23,567 nt of DNA, from positions 12,872 to 36,438 of the forward strand of contig FR880829.1 in the NCBI GenBank assembly GCA_000434615.1, in the 5' to 3' direction. The DNA is from Clostridium sp. CAG:510. Its GTDB lineage: Bacteria; Bacillota; Clostridia; Lachnospirales; Lachnospiraceae. Below the pieces are notes generated by a model. It was not told the DNA's origin. It searched no databases and worked only from the letters and a program-made list of their open reading frames with translations. Shown here one piece after another: positions 7,480-15,527 of this stretch; positions within the stretch are counted from its first letter, which is position 1; each line of letters begins with the position of its first letter. Made by a program: the position numbers and the translations under genes.

Positions 7480-8451
7480 CTACGCGTTCACTATATTGCG
7501 CGGCTCTCCGTTCAAAAATGCCTTCGCATTTAAGTATGCTTCGTTCACGCAGCGGAAACGGGCTTCCACACTTGCCCATGCCAGATGCGGCGTAATGATT
7601 AACCGGTTGCTGTCCTTAATTTTACTCAAAGGATTGGAAAGCTGCAGCGGCTCCTTTTCCAGTACGTCTAAGCCTGCCGCCATGATTTCCCCATTCATCA
7701 GAGCATCGTACAAATCGGCATTGTTCACCACGGGGCCTCTTGCCACGTTCACAAGCACTGCGGTTTTTTTCATTTTCCGGAGCGCTTCTTTGTCAATAAA
7801 ATCCCGGGTTAAATCGCTCAGCGGGCAGTGCAGGGAAAGGAAATCGCTTTCTCTTAACAGAGTATCCTTGTCCACCTGTTCGTATTCTGTGACGGTACTC
7901 TTGCCGGTTACGGAATGGAAAATCACGCGGCAGCCGAAGGCAGTGGCAATCTGCGCCACCTTTTTGCCGATATGTCCCATGCCCACGATGCCCCAGGTCT
8001 TGCCGGTCAGCTCCGTAAATGGCTCATCAAAATTGGAAAAACGGTCCTGCGCTGCATAGGCACCGGATTTTACATATTCATCATAATGGGGAAGCTTCTG
8101 CAAAAGGGTAAGCATCAGGGTAAATGTATGCTGTGCTACCATATCCGTGCAGTAGTCCGCCACATTGGCAACCTTGATACCACGGCTGTTGCAATAAGTA
8201 AGATCGCAGTTGTCAAAACCGGTGGCAAATTCGCAGATAAGCTTTACATTGGGGGATTCCCTTAAGGACTCCTCATTCAGGCGCGCCTTATTTGCCACTA
8301 TAATATCCGCATCCTTCGTGCGCTCTCTTACTTCCTCTGCCGTGGTGGTGTTGGGATAGCAGGTAACCTCGCCCAGCTCTTCAAAGCAGTCTACCGGTGT
8401 GTCCACACCGACACTGTTCCTTTCTAATATGACAATCTTTACTTTATCCAT
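7480..8451 (-). CDS. D-2-hydroxyacid dehydrogenase (NAD(P)-dependent)
   Basis: 323 residues, full length for the D-isomer-specific 2-hydroxyacid dehydrogenase family. The nucleotide-binding GxGxxG is GMGHIG (157-162). The catalytic triad is Arg238 (NVARGP), Glu267 (VLEKEP) and His289 (ITPHLAW). It interconverts a 2-keto acid and a D-2-hydroxy acid, such as hydroxypyruvate and glycerate. After the second Rossmann strand (RVIFHS) there is no acidic residue at the place where NAD-specific members have Asp, so NADP may be used; this is inference. The ribosome site is AAAGGA. The substrate cannot be told from sequence. It is the first gene of a pair with the GtrA-like gene, a combination with no obvious shared pathway. 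Confidence 0.9.
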   Translation of the reverse strand: MDKVKIVILERNSVGVDTPVDCFEELGEVTCYPNTTTAEEVRERTKDADIIVANKARLNEESLRESPNVKLICEFATGFDNCDLTYCNSRGIKVANVADYCTDMVAQHTFTLMLTLLQKLPHYDEYVKSGAYAAQDRFSNFDEPFTELTGKTWGIVGMGHIGKKVAQIATAFGCRVIFHSVTGKSTVTEYEQVDKDTLLRESDFLSLHCPLSDLTRDFIDKEALRKMKKTAVLVNVARGPVVNNADLYDALMNGEIMAAGLDVLEKEPLQLSNPLSKIKDSNRLIITPHLAWASVEARFRCVNEAYLNAKAFLNGEPRNIVNA

Positions 8452-8524
8452 AAGATTTATTCCTTTCTCTATTCTATTGTCAAATCAGGTGTTTAGGCCA
8501 ATTCAACGAAATTTCCTATAGTGC

Positions 8525-8560
8525 AATAAAACGCAGATGCCGAGGCACCTGCGTTTTATT
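8525..8560 (-). terminator. Rho-independent terminator after pgi
   Basis: A perfect 12-base stem AATAAAACGCAG/CTGCGTTTTATT encloses a 12-base loop that can itself pair (TGCC/GGCA). On the minus strand it ends in a TTTTATT tract and lies 28 bases beyond the pgi stop. Confidence 0.8.
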
Positions 8561-8588
8561 ATAATGCATTTTTTTTAAATTGTATAGC

Positions 8589-9938
8589 TTATAATCTGGG
8601 AAGAAGTTCTGCCCTGCGTTCTTCGTAGCCGGGCTTTCCGAGCAGTGCGAACATGTTCTTCTTGTAGCTTTCCACACCGGGCTGATCGAAAGGATTTACA
8701 CCGTTTAAGTATCCGCTGACACCGCATGCAAACTCGAAGAAATAGAACAACTGTCCTAAGTAGAATTCGTTGATTTCGGGGATGTTTACGATGAAGTTGG
8801 GAACCTGGCCGTCGGTATGTGCCAAAATGGTACCGTTCATGGCGCTCTTGTTTACGAAATCAACCGTCTTGCCTGCCAAGTAGTTCAGACCGTCCAGATC
8901 AACCGGCTCTTCGTTGATGGTAAGCTCTTCCTTCGGGGTTTCTACGTTCATAACGGTTTCAAACATAATGCGGGAACCGTCCTGGATGAACTGTCCCATG
9001 GAGTGCAGGTCTGTGGTAAGGTCCACACTTGCGGGGAAGATACCCTTCTGATCCTTGCCTTCGCTTTCGCCGAACAGCTGCTTCCACCATTCGGAAACAT
9101 AGTGCAGGCAGGGTTCATAGTTTGCCAGGATTTCAACCTTCTTGCCTTTTCTTAATAAAATGTTGCGGAGTGCCGCATATTTCAGAGAATCATTTTCTTC
9201 AAAATCATTTTCCAGAGCAAGCTTTCTGCCGCTTGCAGCACCTTCCATCAGCTTGTCGATATCGGCGCCGCTGACTGCGATAGGAAGAAGACCTACTGCG
9301 GTCAGAACGGAGAAACGTCCGCCTACATCATCGGGAACAACAAAGGTTTCGTAACCTTCTTCATCCGCTACATGCTTCAGGGCTCCCTTCGCCTTGTCGG
9401 TGGTTGCGTAAATACGCTTTGCAGCCTCTTCCTTGCCGTATTTCTTTTCCAAAATTTCCTTGAATACACGGAACGCGATAGCGGGCTCTGTGGTGGTACC
9501 GGACTTGGAAATCATGTTGATGGAGAAATCTCTGTCTCCCACTACATCCATAAGGTGCTTAATATAGGTAGAGCTGATGGAGTTTCCTACATAATAAATT
9601 TCCGGTGTCTTGCGGATGCTCTTGTCTACCATGTTGTAGAAGCTGTGTCTTAACGATTCGATGGCTGCGCGTGCTCCTAAGTAGGAACCGCCGATACCGA
9701 TTACTAAAAGGACATCGGAATCAGCCTGGATTCTCTTTGCTGCTTCTTTGATTCTTGCAAACTCTTCCTTGTCATAATTAACGGGCAGGTCAATCCAGCC
9801 TAAAAAGTCGTTGCCTGCACCGCTTTTAGAAAGCAGAACCTCCTTTGCATCCAGAGTCTGCTTCTTTATCTTTTCAATCTCTCCTGCAGAAATGAAAGGA
9901 CTTGTCTTACCATAGTCAAATGTAACTTTTGTACTCAT
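8589..9938 (-). CDS. pgi: Glucose-6-phosphate isomerase
   Basis: 449 residues from the ATG at 9938 (MSTKVTFDYGKTSPFI), which has AAAGGAAG seven bases upstream; this equals the length of the Bacillus-type enzyme. An upstream extension in frame reads through the promoter and is not believable. Motifs include VIGIGGSYLGARAAIE, ISKSGTTTEPAIAFR (sugar-phosphate binding), the family signature DVGGRFSVLTAVGLLP and the C-terminal signature GVNPFDQPGVESYKKNMF. It converts glucose-6-phosphate and fructose-6-phosphate in glycolysis and gluconeogenesis, in the cytosol. It stands alone with its own promoter (9992-10020) and terminator (8525-8560). Two TTGCGCAA palindromes upstream of the promoter hint at dedicated regulation. 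Confidence 0.97.
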   Translation of the reverse strand: MSTKVTFDYGKTSPFISAGEIEKIKKQTLDAKEVLLSKSGAGNDFLGWIDLPVNYDKEEFARIKEAAKRIQADSDVLLVIGIGGSYLGARAAIESLRHSFYNMVDKSIRKTPEIYYVGNSISSTYIKHLMDVVGDRDFSINMISKSGTTTEPAIAFRVFKEILEKKYGKEEAAKRIYATTDKAKGALKHVADEEGYETFVVPDDVGGRFSVLTAVGLLPIAVSGADIDKLMEGAASGRKLALENDFEENDSLKYAALRNILLRKGKKVEILANYEPCLHYVSEWWKQLFGESEGKDQKGIFPASVDLTTDLHSMGQFIQDGSRIMFETVMNVETPKEELTINEEPVDLDGLNYLAGKTVDFVNKSAMNGTILAHTDGQVPNFIVNIPEINEFYLGQLFYFFEFACGVSGYLNGVNPFDQPGVESYKKNMFALLGKPGYEERRAELLPRL

Positions 9939-9991
9939 ATCATTACTTCCTTTCCCTTGTTCAAAAGGCGTTCCTAAATTAACCAAACCCA

Positions 9992-10020
9992 AGTGTAGCA
10001 GAATTATATGCAAAATTCAA
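9992..10020 (-). promoter_or_regulatory. SigA-type promoter of pgi
   Basis: On the minus strand, TTGAAT (10020-10015) and TACACT (9997-9992) are spaced by 17 bases, about 54 bases before the pgi start codon. An AT-rich stretch lies further upstream. Confidence 0.7.
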
Positions 10021-10027
10021 GGTAAAG

Positions 10028-10056
10028 TTGCGCAAAAATGAGAGAAAATTGCGCAA
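10028..10056. promoter_or_regulatory. Tandem TTGCGCAA palindromes, possible operator upstream of pgi
   Basis: Two identical 8-base palindromes TTGCGCAA (10028-10035 and 10049-10056) are spaced 21 bases, about two helical turns. Both are followed by a similar AAAA-rich GAGAG-like flank. A one-mismatch copy (TGGCGCAA) occurs at 10094-10101. They sit directly upstream of the pgi -35 element, where an activator or repressor could bind. The binding protein is unknown. Confidence 0.45.
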
Positions 10057-10128
10057 AATAAGAGTAGAAATGCAAGAAATTGATATCCGATTATGGCGCA
10101 AATACATACTTCCGTCCTATTATGCTTT

Positions 10129-10827
10129 CTACAGCGTGAGAAACTCCTTTAAAAGCTCCTCCAGCTCCTTTTCGTTCATGGAAGAAAATGCCTCCTGCGG
10201 CTCCGGTTCTTCCTCTCTTGCGACAGCCGTTGTCTTAGGTTTTACTCTTCCCTCCGCTTTCTGTGTCGTCCGGATATCCTGCGCCTCTTCCGCCTCCTCC
10301 GTAAGCTCCGCTTCCGCAAGCTGCATGGACATATGGTTTTCTAAGAAATCCACAAGATTAATTTTCAACACCCGGCGCCTGCCCCGGATGTCCATGACCG
10401 CCGATACGGCAAAATGCAGATACAATCCCAGAAAACTGACTATATAATAAGGAAGAACGGCAAACAGACCGGCGCTTTTCGTGATGCTGCGGCAGACCGC
10501 AATTCCGGCGCAGAGCACCGACAGAAGCATGGTCTGTCCGCACAGATGATAAAAGGTATTCACGGAAACCGGCCCTATTTTCATCTGGTTTAGGTACTTG
10601 TCCACAAAAACCGGCACGTTTGCCACGCCGTGGTTTAAGCGGTAACAGTTCACAAATTTTAATTTGCACTGTTTCAGCCTTTTATTCTTCGTGGCACGCA
10701 TATTTTCCGTCTCTTTAATCATATTCTGATAGAGGACTCCCAACATAATTTTACCCAGTATGCTGCATACTAAAAAAACAAACATCAGACTGCTTAACAG
10801 CAGTTCTTTTTGAAATGTAGCTAACAT
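10129..10827 (-). CDS. Unrecognised membrane protein with acidic C-terminal tail
   Basis: 232 residues from the ATG at 10827, which has AAGGAGGG five bases upstream; the longer frame from a GTG at 10845 would place that ribosome site inside the gene. I do not recognise the family. One hydrophobic segment lies near the N-terminus (SSLMFVFLVCSILGKIMLGV), then a basic soluble stretch (RATKNKRLKQCKLKFVN), then two further hydrophobic segments around residues 95-145, a KINLVDFLENHM element, and a Glu/Ala-rich tail from about 175 ending in KELEELLKEFLTL, probably helical. The tail is likely cytoplasmic. It has its own promoter, divergent from the TSCPD gene, and no clear terminator before the pgi promoter region. 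Confidence 0.75.
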   Translation of the reverse strand: MLATFQKELLLSSLMFVFLVCSILGKIMLGVLYQNMIKETENMRATKNKRLKQCKLKFVNCYRLNHGVANVPVFVDKYLNQMKIGPVSVNTFYHLCGQTMLLSVLCAGIAVCRSITKSAGLFAVLPYYIVSFLGLYLHFAVSAVMDIRGRRRVLKINLVDFLENHMSMQLAEAELTEEAEEAQDIRTTQKAEGRVKPKTTAVAREEEPEPQEAFSSMNEKELEELLKEFLTL

Positions 10828-10854
10828 AATTCCCTCCTTAAACACATTTTCTAC

Positions 10855-10883
10855 ATTTTATCTCTTTTATAGGGAAGTAACAA
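10855..10883 (-). promoter_or_regulatory. SigA-type promoter of the unrecognised membrane protein gene
   Basis: On the minus strand, TTGTTA (10883-10878) and TAAAAT (10860-10855) are separated by 17 bases, about 28 bases before the start codon. Confidence 0.6.
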
Positions 10884-10936
10884 TATGTTGTGTACGGAAA
10901 TTCGTTGACAATATTCCTGCAGGTTCCACAAATATT

Positions 10937-10965
10937 TTGATTTTTATACATATTTCTGCTATAAT
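10937..10965 (+). promoter_or_regulatory. SigA-type promoter of the TSCPD gene
   Basis: TTGATT (10937-10942) and a perfect TATAAT (10960-10965) are separated by 17 bases, about 43 bases before the start codon of the TSCPD protein. It may also serve murG and downstream genes. Confidence 0.7.
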
Positions 10966-11008
10966 TTTATTTTAGATTAAAATTTGTTCCATTTGGGAGG
11001 TCATGATT

Positions 11009-11251
11009 ATGAAATATAAGACAAGCGGCACCTGTTCTTCTGCCATTGATATAGAAATCAAGGATGGAATTATCGATTCCGTAAGCTTTACGGGAGGCTG
11101 CAACGGCAATCTGCAGGGCATTTCCCGTCTGGTGGAGGGCATGAAGCCCGAAGACGCCATCAAAAAGTTAAAGGGTATTCGCTGCGGTTACAAGTCCACA
11201 TCCTGCCCCGACCAGCTTGCAAGAGCGCTGGAATCCATGCAGCAGCAGTAA
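11009..11251 (+). CDS. TSCPD domain-containing small protein (TIGR03905-like)
   Basis: 80 residues from the ATG at 11009, preceded by GGGAGG at eight bases spacing; an ATG two codons earlier is too close to that site. The sequence ends in the hallmark TSCPDQLARAL (TSCPD at 64-68) and has four conserved-looking cysteines, C9, C31, C59 and C66. The fold resembles the C-terminal domain found in vitamin B12-dependent ribonucleotide reductases and is common as a stand-alone protein in Clostridia. Its function is unknown; metal or redox binding through the cysteines is plausible but unproven. It has its own promoter and is 71 bases upstream of murG with no terminator visible, so it may lead that operon. 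Confidence 0.85.
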   Translation: MKYKTSGTCSSAIDIEIKDGIIDSVSFTGGCNGNLQGISRLVEGMKPEDAIKKLKGIRCGYKSTSCPDQLARALESMQQQ

Positions 11252-11322
11252 AAGATTTCAAACAAGGCAGCGTTTCAGATGAATTTAGGCGAAACCTGTC
11301 ATTCGGGAAGGGAAGGATTATT

Positions 11323-12402
11323 ATGAAGAAAATCGTACTGACAGGCGGGGGCACCGCCGGACACGTTACACCGAATTTAGCTCTTCTGCCTCATCTGCAG
11401 GCAGCGGGTTTTGAAGTATATTATATGGGCTCCTATGATGGAATTGAGAAAAAGCTCATTGCCGACTTCGGCATACCGTATTACGGCATTTCCACCGGAA
11501 AGTTCCGCCGTTACATGGACCCCAAGAATTTTACCGACCCCTTCCGTGTCATGAAGGGCTTTGCCCAGGCACATAAAATTCTGAAGGAGCTCAAGCCCGA
11601 TGTGGTATTTTCCAAGGGAGGCTTTGTCAGTGTGCCCGTGGTACGTGCTGCCCATACCCTGCATATTCCCTGTATCCTGCATGAGTCCGACATGACGCCG
11701 GGACTTGCCAACAAGCTCTGCTTAGGTGCAGCTACCAAAATCTGCTGCAACTTTCCGGAAACCGTTAAGCTACTGCCGGAGAAAAAAGCCGTTCTTACCG
11801 GTTCCCCCGTGCGCGAGGAGCTTTTTACCGGTGATAAAGTCAGAGCACTCGACATGTGCGGTTTTACTGCCAACAAGCCGGTTATTATGGTTATCGGCGG
11901 CAGTCAGGGCGCTGCCAGCGTCAACAAAGCCGTCCGGGATGCCCTGCCCGCTCTCTTAAAGGATTTTCAGGTCGTTCACCTTTGCGGCAAGGACAAAATG
12001 GACAATCTTTTATTGAACACACCCGGCTACAAGCAGTTTGAATACCTGAAAGCCGAGTTAAAGGATGTTTTCGCCATGGCGGACCTGGTGATTTCCCGTG
12101 CAGGCGCCAATGCCATCTGCGAGCTTTTGGCTCTCGGCAAACCCAATATTTTAATTCCTCTGCCCTCTTCCAAGAGCAGGGGCGACCAGTTACTCAATGC
12201 ACGTTCCTTTGAAGCACAGGGATTTTCCATGGTAGTTGACGAAGACGACCTCACGGATACTCTTTTAGTGGAAAAAGTGCAGGAGCTGTATTGCAACAGA
12301 CAGAGCTATATCAGCGCCATGAAGCAGAGCCACCAGCTCAGCGCCATTTCCACCATCATGGACCTGATTAACGATATGGTAAAGGAAAAAGATGAACAAT
12401 AA
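11323..12402 (+). CDS. murG: MurG, lipid II-forming N-acetylglucosaminyltransferase
   Basis: 359 residues, GT28 family. The N-terminal glycine loop TGGGTAGHVTPNLAL contains His14. HESDMTPGLANKL corresponds to the acceptor-binding loop. GGSQGA (192-197) and SRAGANAICELLALGKP (Glu267) form the UDP-GlcNAc site, and DQLLNARSFEAQGF follows. It adds GlcNAc to lipid I on the cytoplasmic face of the membrane, the last step before lipid II is flipped. The ribosome site is AAGGGAAGG. Its last 11 bases overlap the start of mutS2, so translation is coupled. No other cell-division or cell-wall cluster gene (murD, ftsW, ftsQ) is adjacent, so murG is detached from the classical cluster here. Confidence 0.95.
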   Translation: MKKIVLTGGGTAGHVTPNLALLPHLQAAGFEVYYMGSYDGIEKKLIADFGIPYYGISTGKFRRYMDPKNFTDPFRVMKGFAQAHKILKELKPDVVFSKGGFVSVPVVRAAHTLHIPCILHESDMTPGLANKLCLGAATKICCNFPETVKLLPEKKAVLTGSPVREELFTGDKVRALDMCGFTANKPVIMVIGGSQGAASVNKAVRDALPALLKDFQVVHLCGKDKMDNLLLNTPGYKQFEYLKAELKDVFAMADLVISRAGANAICELLALGKPNILIPLPSSKSRGDQLLNARSFEAQGFSMVVDEDDLTDTLLVEKVQELYCNRQSYISAMKQSHQLSAISTIMDLINDMVKEKDEQ

Positions 12403-14788
12403 AGCATTACACACTCTTGAATTTGACAAGATAATCCACCGGCTTATCGAAAAAGCCGACTCCGAACCGGGAAAGGCATGCTGCCGCAGCCTTGTTCCCG
12501 ACACGGATATACATGCCATCCGCACCGCCCAGCAGGAAACGGCGGATGCGCTCTCAAGGCTGCTGCGCTTCGGAAGTACTTCCTTCGGCGGCAACAGGGA
12601 TTTGGGATATTCCTTAAAATCCCTTGATATCGGCAGCTCCCTAACAGCTCCCGAGCTGATTAAAATTGCTGATTTTTTAGAAAATACCGCCCGTATCAAG
12701 GCATATGGCAGAGAGGACAAGGACACTGAGAAAAGAGATTCCCTGTCTTCTTATTTTGATGCCCTCTCCCCCCTCACACCGGTTTCCGAAGAAATCCGCC
12801 GATGCCTGTTATCCGAGGAGGAAGTGGCAGATGATGCCAGCCCCGCGCTCAAGCGTATCCGTAGGGAGATTGCCCTTACCGGCGAGAAAATTCATTCCCA
12901 GTTAAATTCCATGGTAAACGGCTCCCTGCGCACCTACCTGCAGGACGCTGTCATCACCATGCGTGACAACCGTTACTGTCTGCCGGTCAAGGCAGAGTAC
13001 AAGGGACAGGTTTCCGGTATGGTCCACGACCAGTCCTCCACCGGCTCCACATTCTTTATCGAGCCAGCCGCCGTTGTGGAATTAAACAACAAGCTGCGCC
13101 AGCTCGGCATCGAAGAGCAGAAGGAAATCGAGAAAATTTTAGCGGAGCTTTCCGCTATGGCAGGCGAGCATACCGCCGAAATGGCGGCAGGGCAGAAGGT
13201 CATGACCACCTTGGATTTTATTTTCGCCAAGGGCAAGCTCGCTCTGGATTACAACGGCACCATGCCGCTGTTTGAAGAAGACCATGCCATCCGGATACGG
13301 AAGGGCAGACACCCGCTGCTTGACAAAAAGAAAGTCGTCCCCATTGACATTACCCTGGGAAAGGATTTTGATCTGCTGATCATCACCGGTCCCAATACCG
13401 GTGGTAAAACGGTTTCCTTAAAAACCGTGGGACTGTTTACCCTCATGGGACAGGCCGGGCTTCATATTCCCGCTGCCGACCGCTCCGTGCTTTCCGTTTT
13501 CCGGGAGGTTTACGCGGATATCGGCGATGAACAGAGTATCGAACAGAGCCTTTCCACCTTCTCTTCCCACATGGTGACCATCGTGGACATCTTAGCACAT
13601 GCGGATGAAGATTCCCTGTGCCTGTTTGATGAGCTGGGCGCCGGCACGGACCCTACGGAGGGTGCGGCTCTTGCCATTGCCATCTTAAATCATCTGCACG
13701 ATGCAGGCATCCGGACCATGGCGACCACCCACTACAGCGAGCTGAAGCTCTATGCGCTTTCCACTCCTTTTGTGGAAAATGCCTGCTGTGAGTTTGACGT
13801 GGAGTCCCTGCGTCCCACCTATAAGCTGTTAATCGGCATTCCCGGCAAAAGCAACGCCTTTGCCATTTCTTCCAAGTTAGGGCTTTCCGACGACATTATC
13901 AATGCCGCAAAGGAACAGATCAGCAAAGAGGACGAGAGCTTCGAGGATGTCATTGCCAATCTGGAAAACAGCCGGAAGAACATCGAAAAAGAAAAAGAAG
14001 AAATCACTGCCTACAAGGAACGCATCAAGACCTTAGAGCAGCAGTTAAAAGCAAAAAACGAGAAAATCGACCAGGCAAAGGACCGCATTTTACGGGAAGC
14101 CAACGAAAAAGCCCGCAATATCCTGCAGGAAGCCAAGGACGTGGCAGACGAAACCATTTCCAGTTTCAACAAGGCCAATGCCGGTACCGATATCAAGCAG
14201 CTGGAAACCAGGCGTCAGAACCTGCGCAAGAAAATTGATGAAAAGAACGACCGTCTTTCCTTAAAGACGCCGCCGAAGCAGAGCGCTCCGAAGTTAGACC
14301 CGAAAAAGCTGAAAAAGGGCGACTCCGTCAAGGTCATTTCCTTAGGCTTAAGGGGAACCGTAAGCACCCTGCCCGATGCCAAGGGCAATCTTTTCGTGCA
14401 GTGCGGCATTATGCGTTCTTCCGTGAACGTCAATGACCTGATGCTGCTTGCGGATGACGATACGGCAACCCAGTCCTCCAAATCCTTAAAGCCCCAGAGC
14501 TTCGGCAAGGGAAACGGCAGGTCCGGTCTTTCCAAGTCCATGACGATTTCTCCCGAAATCAACCTGCTCGGCATGACCTGCGATGAAGCGGTTGCAGCAC
14601 TGGATAAATATTTAGACGACGCCTACCTGTCCCACTTAAACACTGTCCGCGTGGTGCACGGCAAAGGCACCGGCGCTCTCAGAAGCGCCGTTCAGAACCA
14701 CTTGAAGCGGTTAAAATATGTAAAAGAATACCGCTTAGGCGAATACGGTGAAGGTGACGCAGGTGTCACAATCGTAACCTTCAAGTAA
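12392..14788 (+). CDS. mutS2: MutS2 ATPase/endonuclease
   Basis: 798 residues, typical length. N-terminal clamp-like core and lever region (HTLEFDKIIHRL, then YCLPVKAEYKGQVSGMVHDQ), ATPase with Walker A GPNTGGKT (333-340) and Walker B LCLFDELGAGTDP (about 408-420), a Lys/Glu-rich coiled coil (about 510-600), a KOW-like segment (KKGDSVKVISLGLRGTVSTL) and a C-terminal Smr domain (about 724-798) with VVHGKGTGALR. MutS2 suppresses homologous recombination in some bacteria and in Bacillus also acts on collided ribosomes. The Smr LDLRG motif is replaced by INLLG, losing the acidic residue implicated in nuclease activity, while HGKG is kept. The start overlaps murG by 11 bases. Confidence 0.95.
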   Translation: MNNKALHTLEFDKIIHRLIEKADSEPGKACCRSLVPDTDIHAIRTAQQETADALSRLLRFGSTSFGGNRDLGYSLKSLDIGSSLTAPELIKIADFLENTARIKAYGREDKDTEKRDSLSSYFDALSPLTPVSEEIRRCLLSEEEVADDASPALKRIRREIALTGEKIHSQLNSMVNGSLRTYLQDAVITMRDNRYCLPVKAEYKGQVSGMVHDQSSTGSTFFIEPAAVVELNNKLRQLGIEEQKEIEKILAELSAMAGEHTAEMAAGQKVMTTLDFIFAKGKLALDYNGTMPLFEEDHAIRIRKGRHPLLDKKKVVPIDITLGKDFDLLIITGPNTGGKTVSLKTVGLFTLMGQAGLHIPAADRSVLSVFREVYADIGDEQSIEQSLSTFSSHMVTIVDILAHADEDSLCLFDELGAGTDPTEGAALAIAILNHLHDAGIRTMATTHYSELKLYALSTPFVENACCEFDVESLRPTYKLLIGIPGKSNAFAISSKLGLSDDIINAAKEQISKEDESFEDVIANLENSRKNIEKEKEEITAYKERIKTLEQQLKAKNEKIDQAKDRILREANEKARNILQEAKDVADETISSFNKANAGTDIKQLETRRQNLRKKIDEKNDRLSLKTPPKQSAPKLDPKKLKKGDSVKVISLGLRGTVSTLPDAKGNLFVQCGIMRSSVNVNDLMLLADDDTATQSSKSLKPQSFGKGNGRSGLSKSMTISPEINLLGMTCDEAVAALDKYLDDAYLSHLNTVRVVHGKGTGALRSAVQNHLKRLKYVKEYRLGEYGEGDAGVTIVTFK

Positions 14789-14819
14789 CTCATAAACAGA
14801 ATTTGAAAAGGAGGCTTCT

Positions 14820-15524
14820 ATGGTAAGCAAACAGAAAATTTTAATCGTGGATGACGATGAAAATATTGCGGAGCTGATTTCCCTGTATCTCACAAAAGAA
14901 TGCTTTGAAACCATGATTGTGGGGGACGGTGAATCCGCCCTTTCTGCCGTAAATACCTTTGAGCCCAACCTGATTTTATTAGACCTCATGCTTCCCGGTA
15001 TCGACGGTTATCAGGTCTGCCGTGAAGTACGCGCCAAAAACCAGGTTCCCATTATTATCCTCTCCGCCAAGGGCGAAGTCTTTGATAAGGTGCTGGGACT
15101 GGAAATGGGTGCGGACGATTTCATGGAAAAGCCCTTTGACTCCAAGGAACTGGTTGCCCGCGTAAAGGCAGTTCTGCGCCGTTACAAACCGGCTGCTCCC
15201 GCCAAACCCGCTGTCAGCGAAAAATGCGTGGAATATCCGGATTTAATCATCAACCAGACCAATTACTCCGTTATTTATATGGGTCACACAGTGGACATGC
15301 CCCCCAAGGAGCTGGAGCTTCTGTACTTCTTAGCGTCCTCTCCCAACCATGTTTTCACCAGAGAGCAGCTCCTGGACCAGATCTGGGGCTATGAATATAT
15401 CGGCGACACCCGCACCGTTGACGTACATATCAAAAGGCTGCGGGAAAAAATCAAGGACCACGACTCCTGGAAAATTTCCACCATATGGGGCATCGGTTAT
15501 AAATTCGAGGTAAAGGGAAATTAA
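14820..15524 (+). CDS. OmpR/PhoB-family response regulator
   Basis: 234 residues. The receiver domain has the acidic pocket DDD (11-13), phospho-acceptor Asp55 (LILLDLMLPG), Ser82 and Lys104 (FMEKPF). After a short Ala/Pro linker, a winged-helix DNA-binding domain is recognisable by PPKELELLYFLAS, TREQLLDQIWGY and TRTVDVHIKRLREK, ending with a hairpin IWGIGYKFE. It is predicted to act as a transcription factor once phosphorylated by the histidine kinase that starts 3 bases downstream. The ribosome site AAAAGGAGG is strong. It lies 31 bases after mutS2 without a terminator, so some expression may come from the murG-mutS2 transcript. Targets and signal are unknown. Confidence 0.93.
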   Translation: MVSKQKILIVDDDENIAELISLYLTKECFETMIVGDGESALSAVNTFEPNLILLDLMLPGIDGYQVCREVRAKNQVPIIILSAKGEVFDKVLGLEMGADDFMEKPFDSKELVARVKAVLRRYKPAAPAKPAVSEKCVEYPDLIINQTNYSVIYMGHTVDMPPKELELLYFLASSPNHVFTREQLLDQIWGYEYIGDTRTVDVHIKRLREKIKDHDSWKISTIWGIGYKFEVKGN

Positions 15525-15527
15525 GCA

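Noticed and set aside
8452..8524. TTGACA-containing promoter for the dehydrogenase gene
   Set aside because: A good -35 exists, but the matching -10 at 17 bases would overlap the ribosome site and leave no room before the start codon; no acceptable pairing was found.
11252..11322. GTTTC/GAAAC inverted repeat before murG as a riboswitch or attenuator
   Set aside because: Five-base arms only and no terminator-like T-tract; it is within chance expectation.
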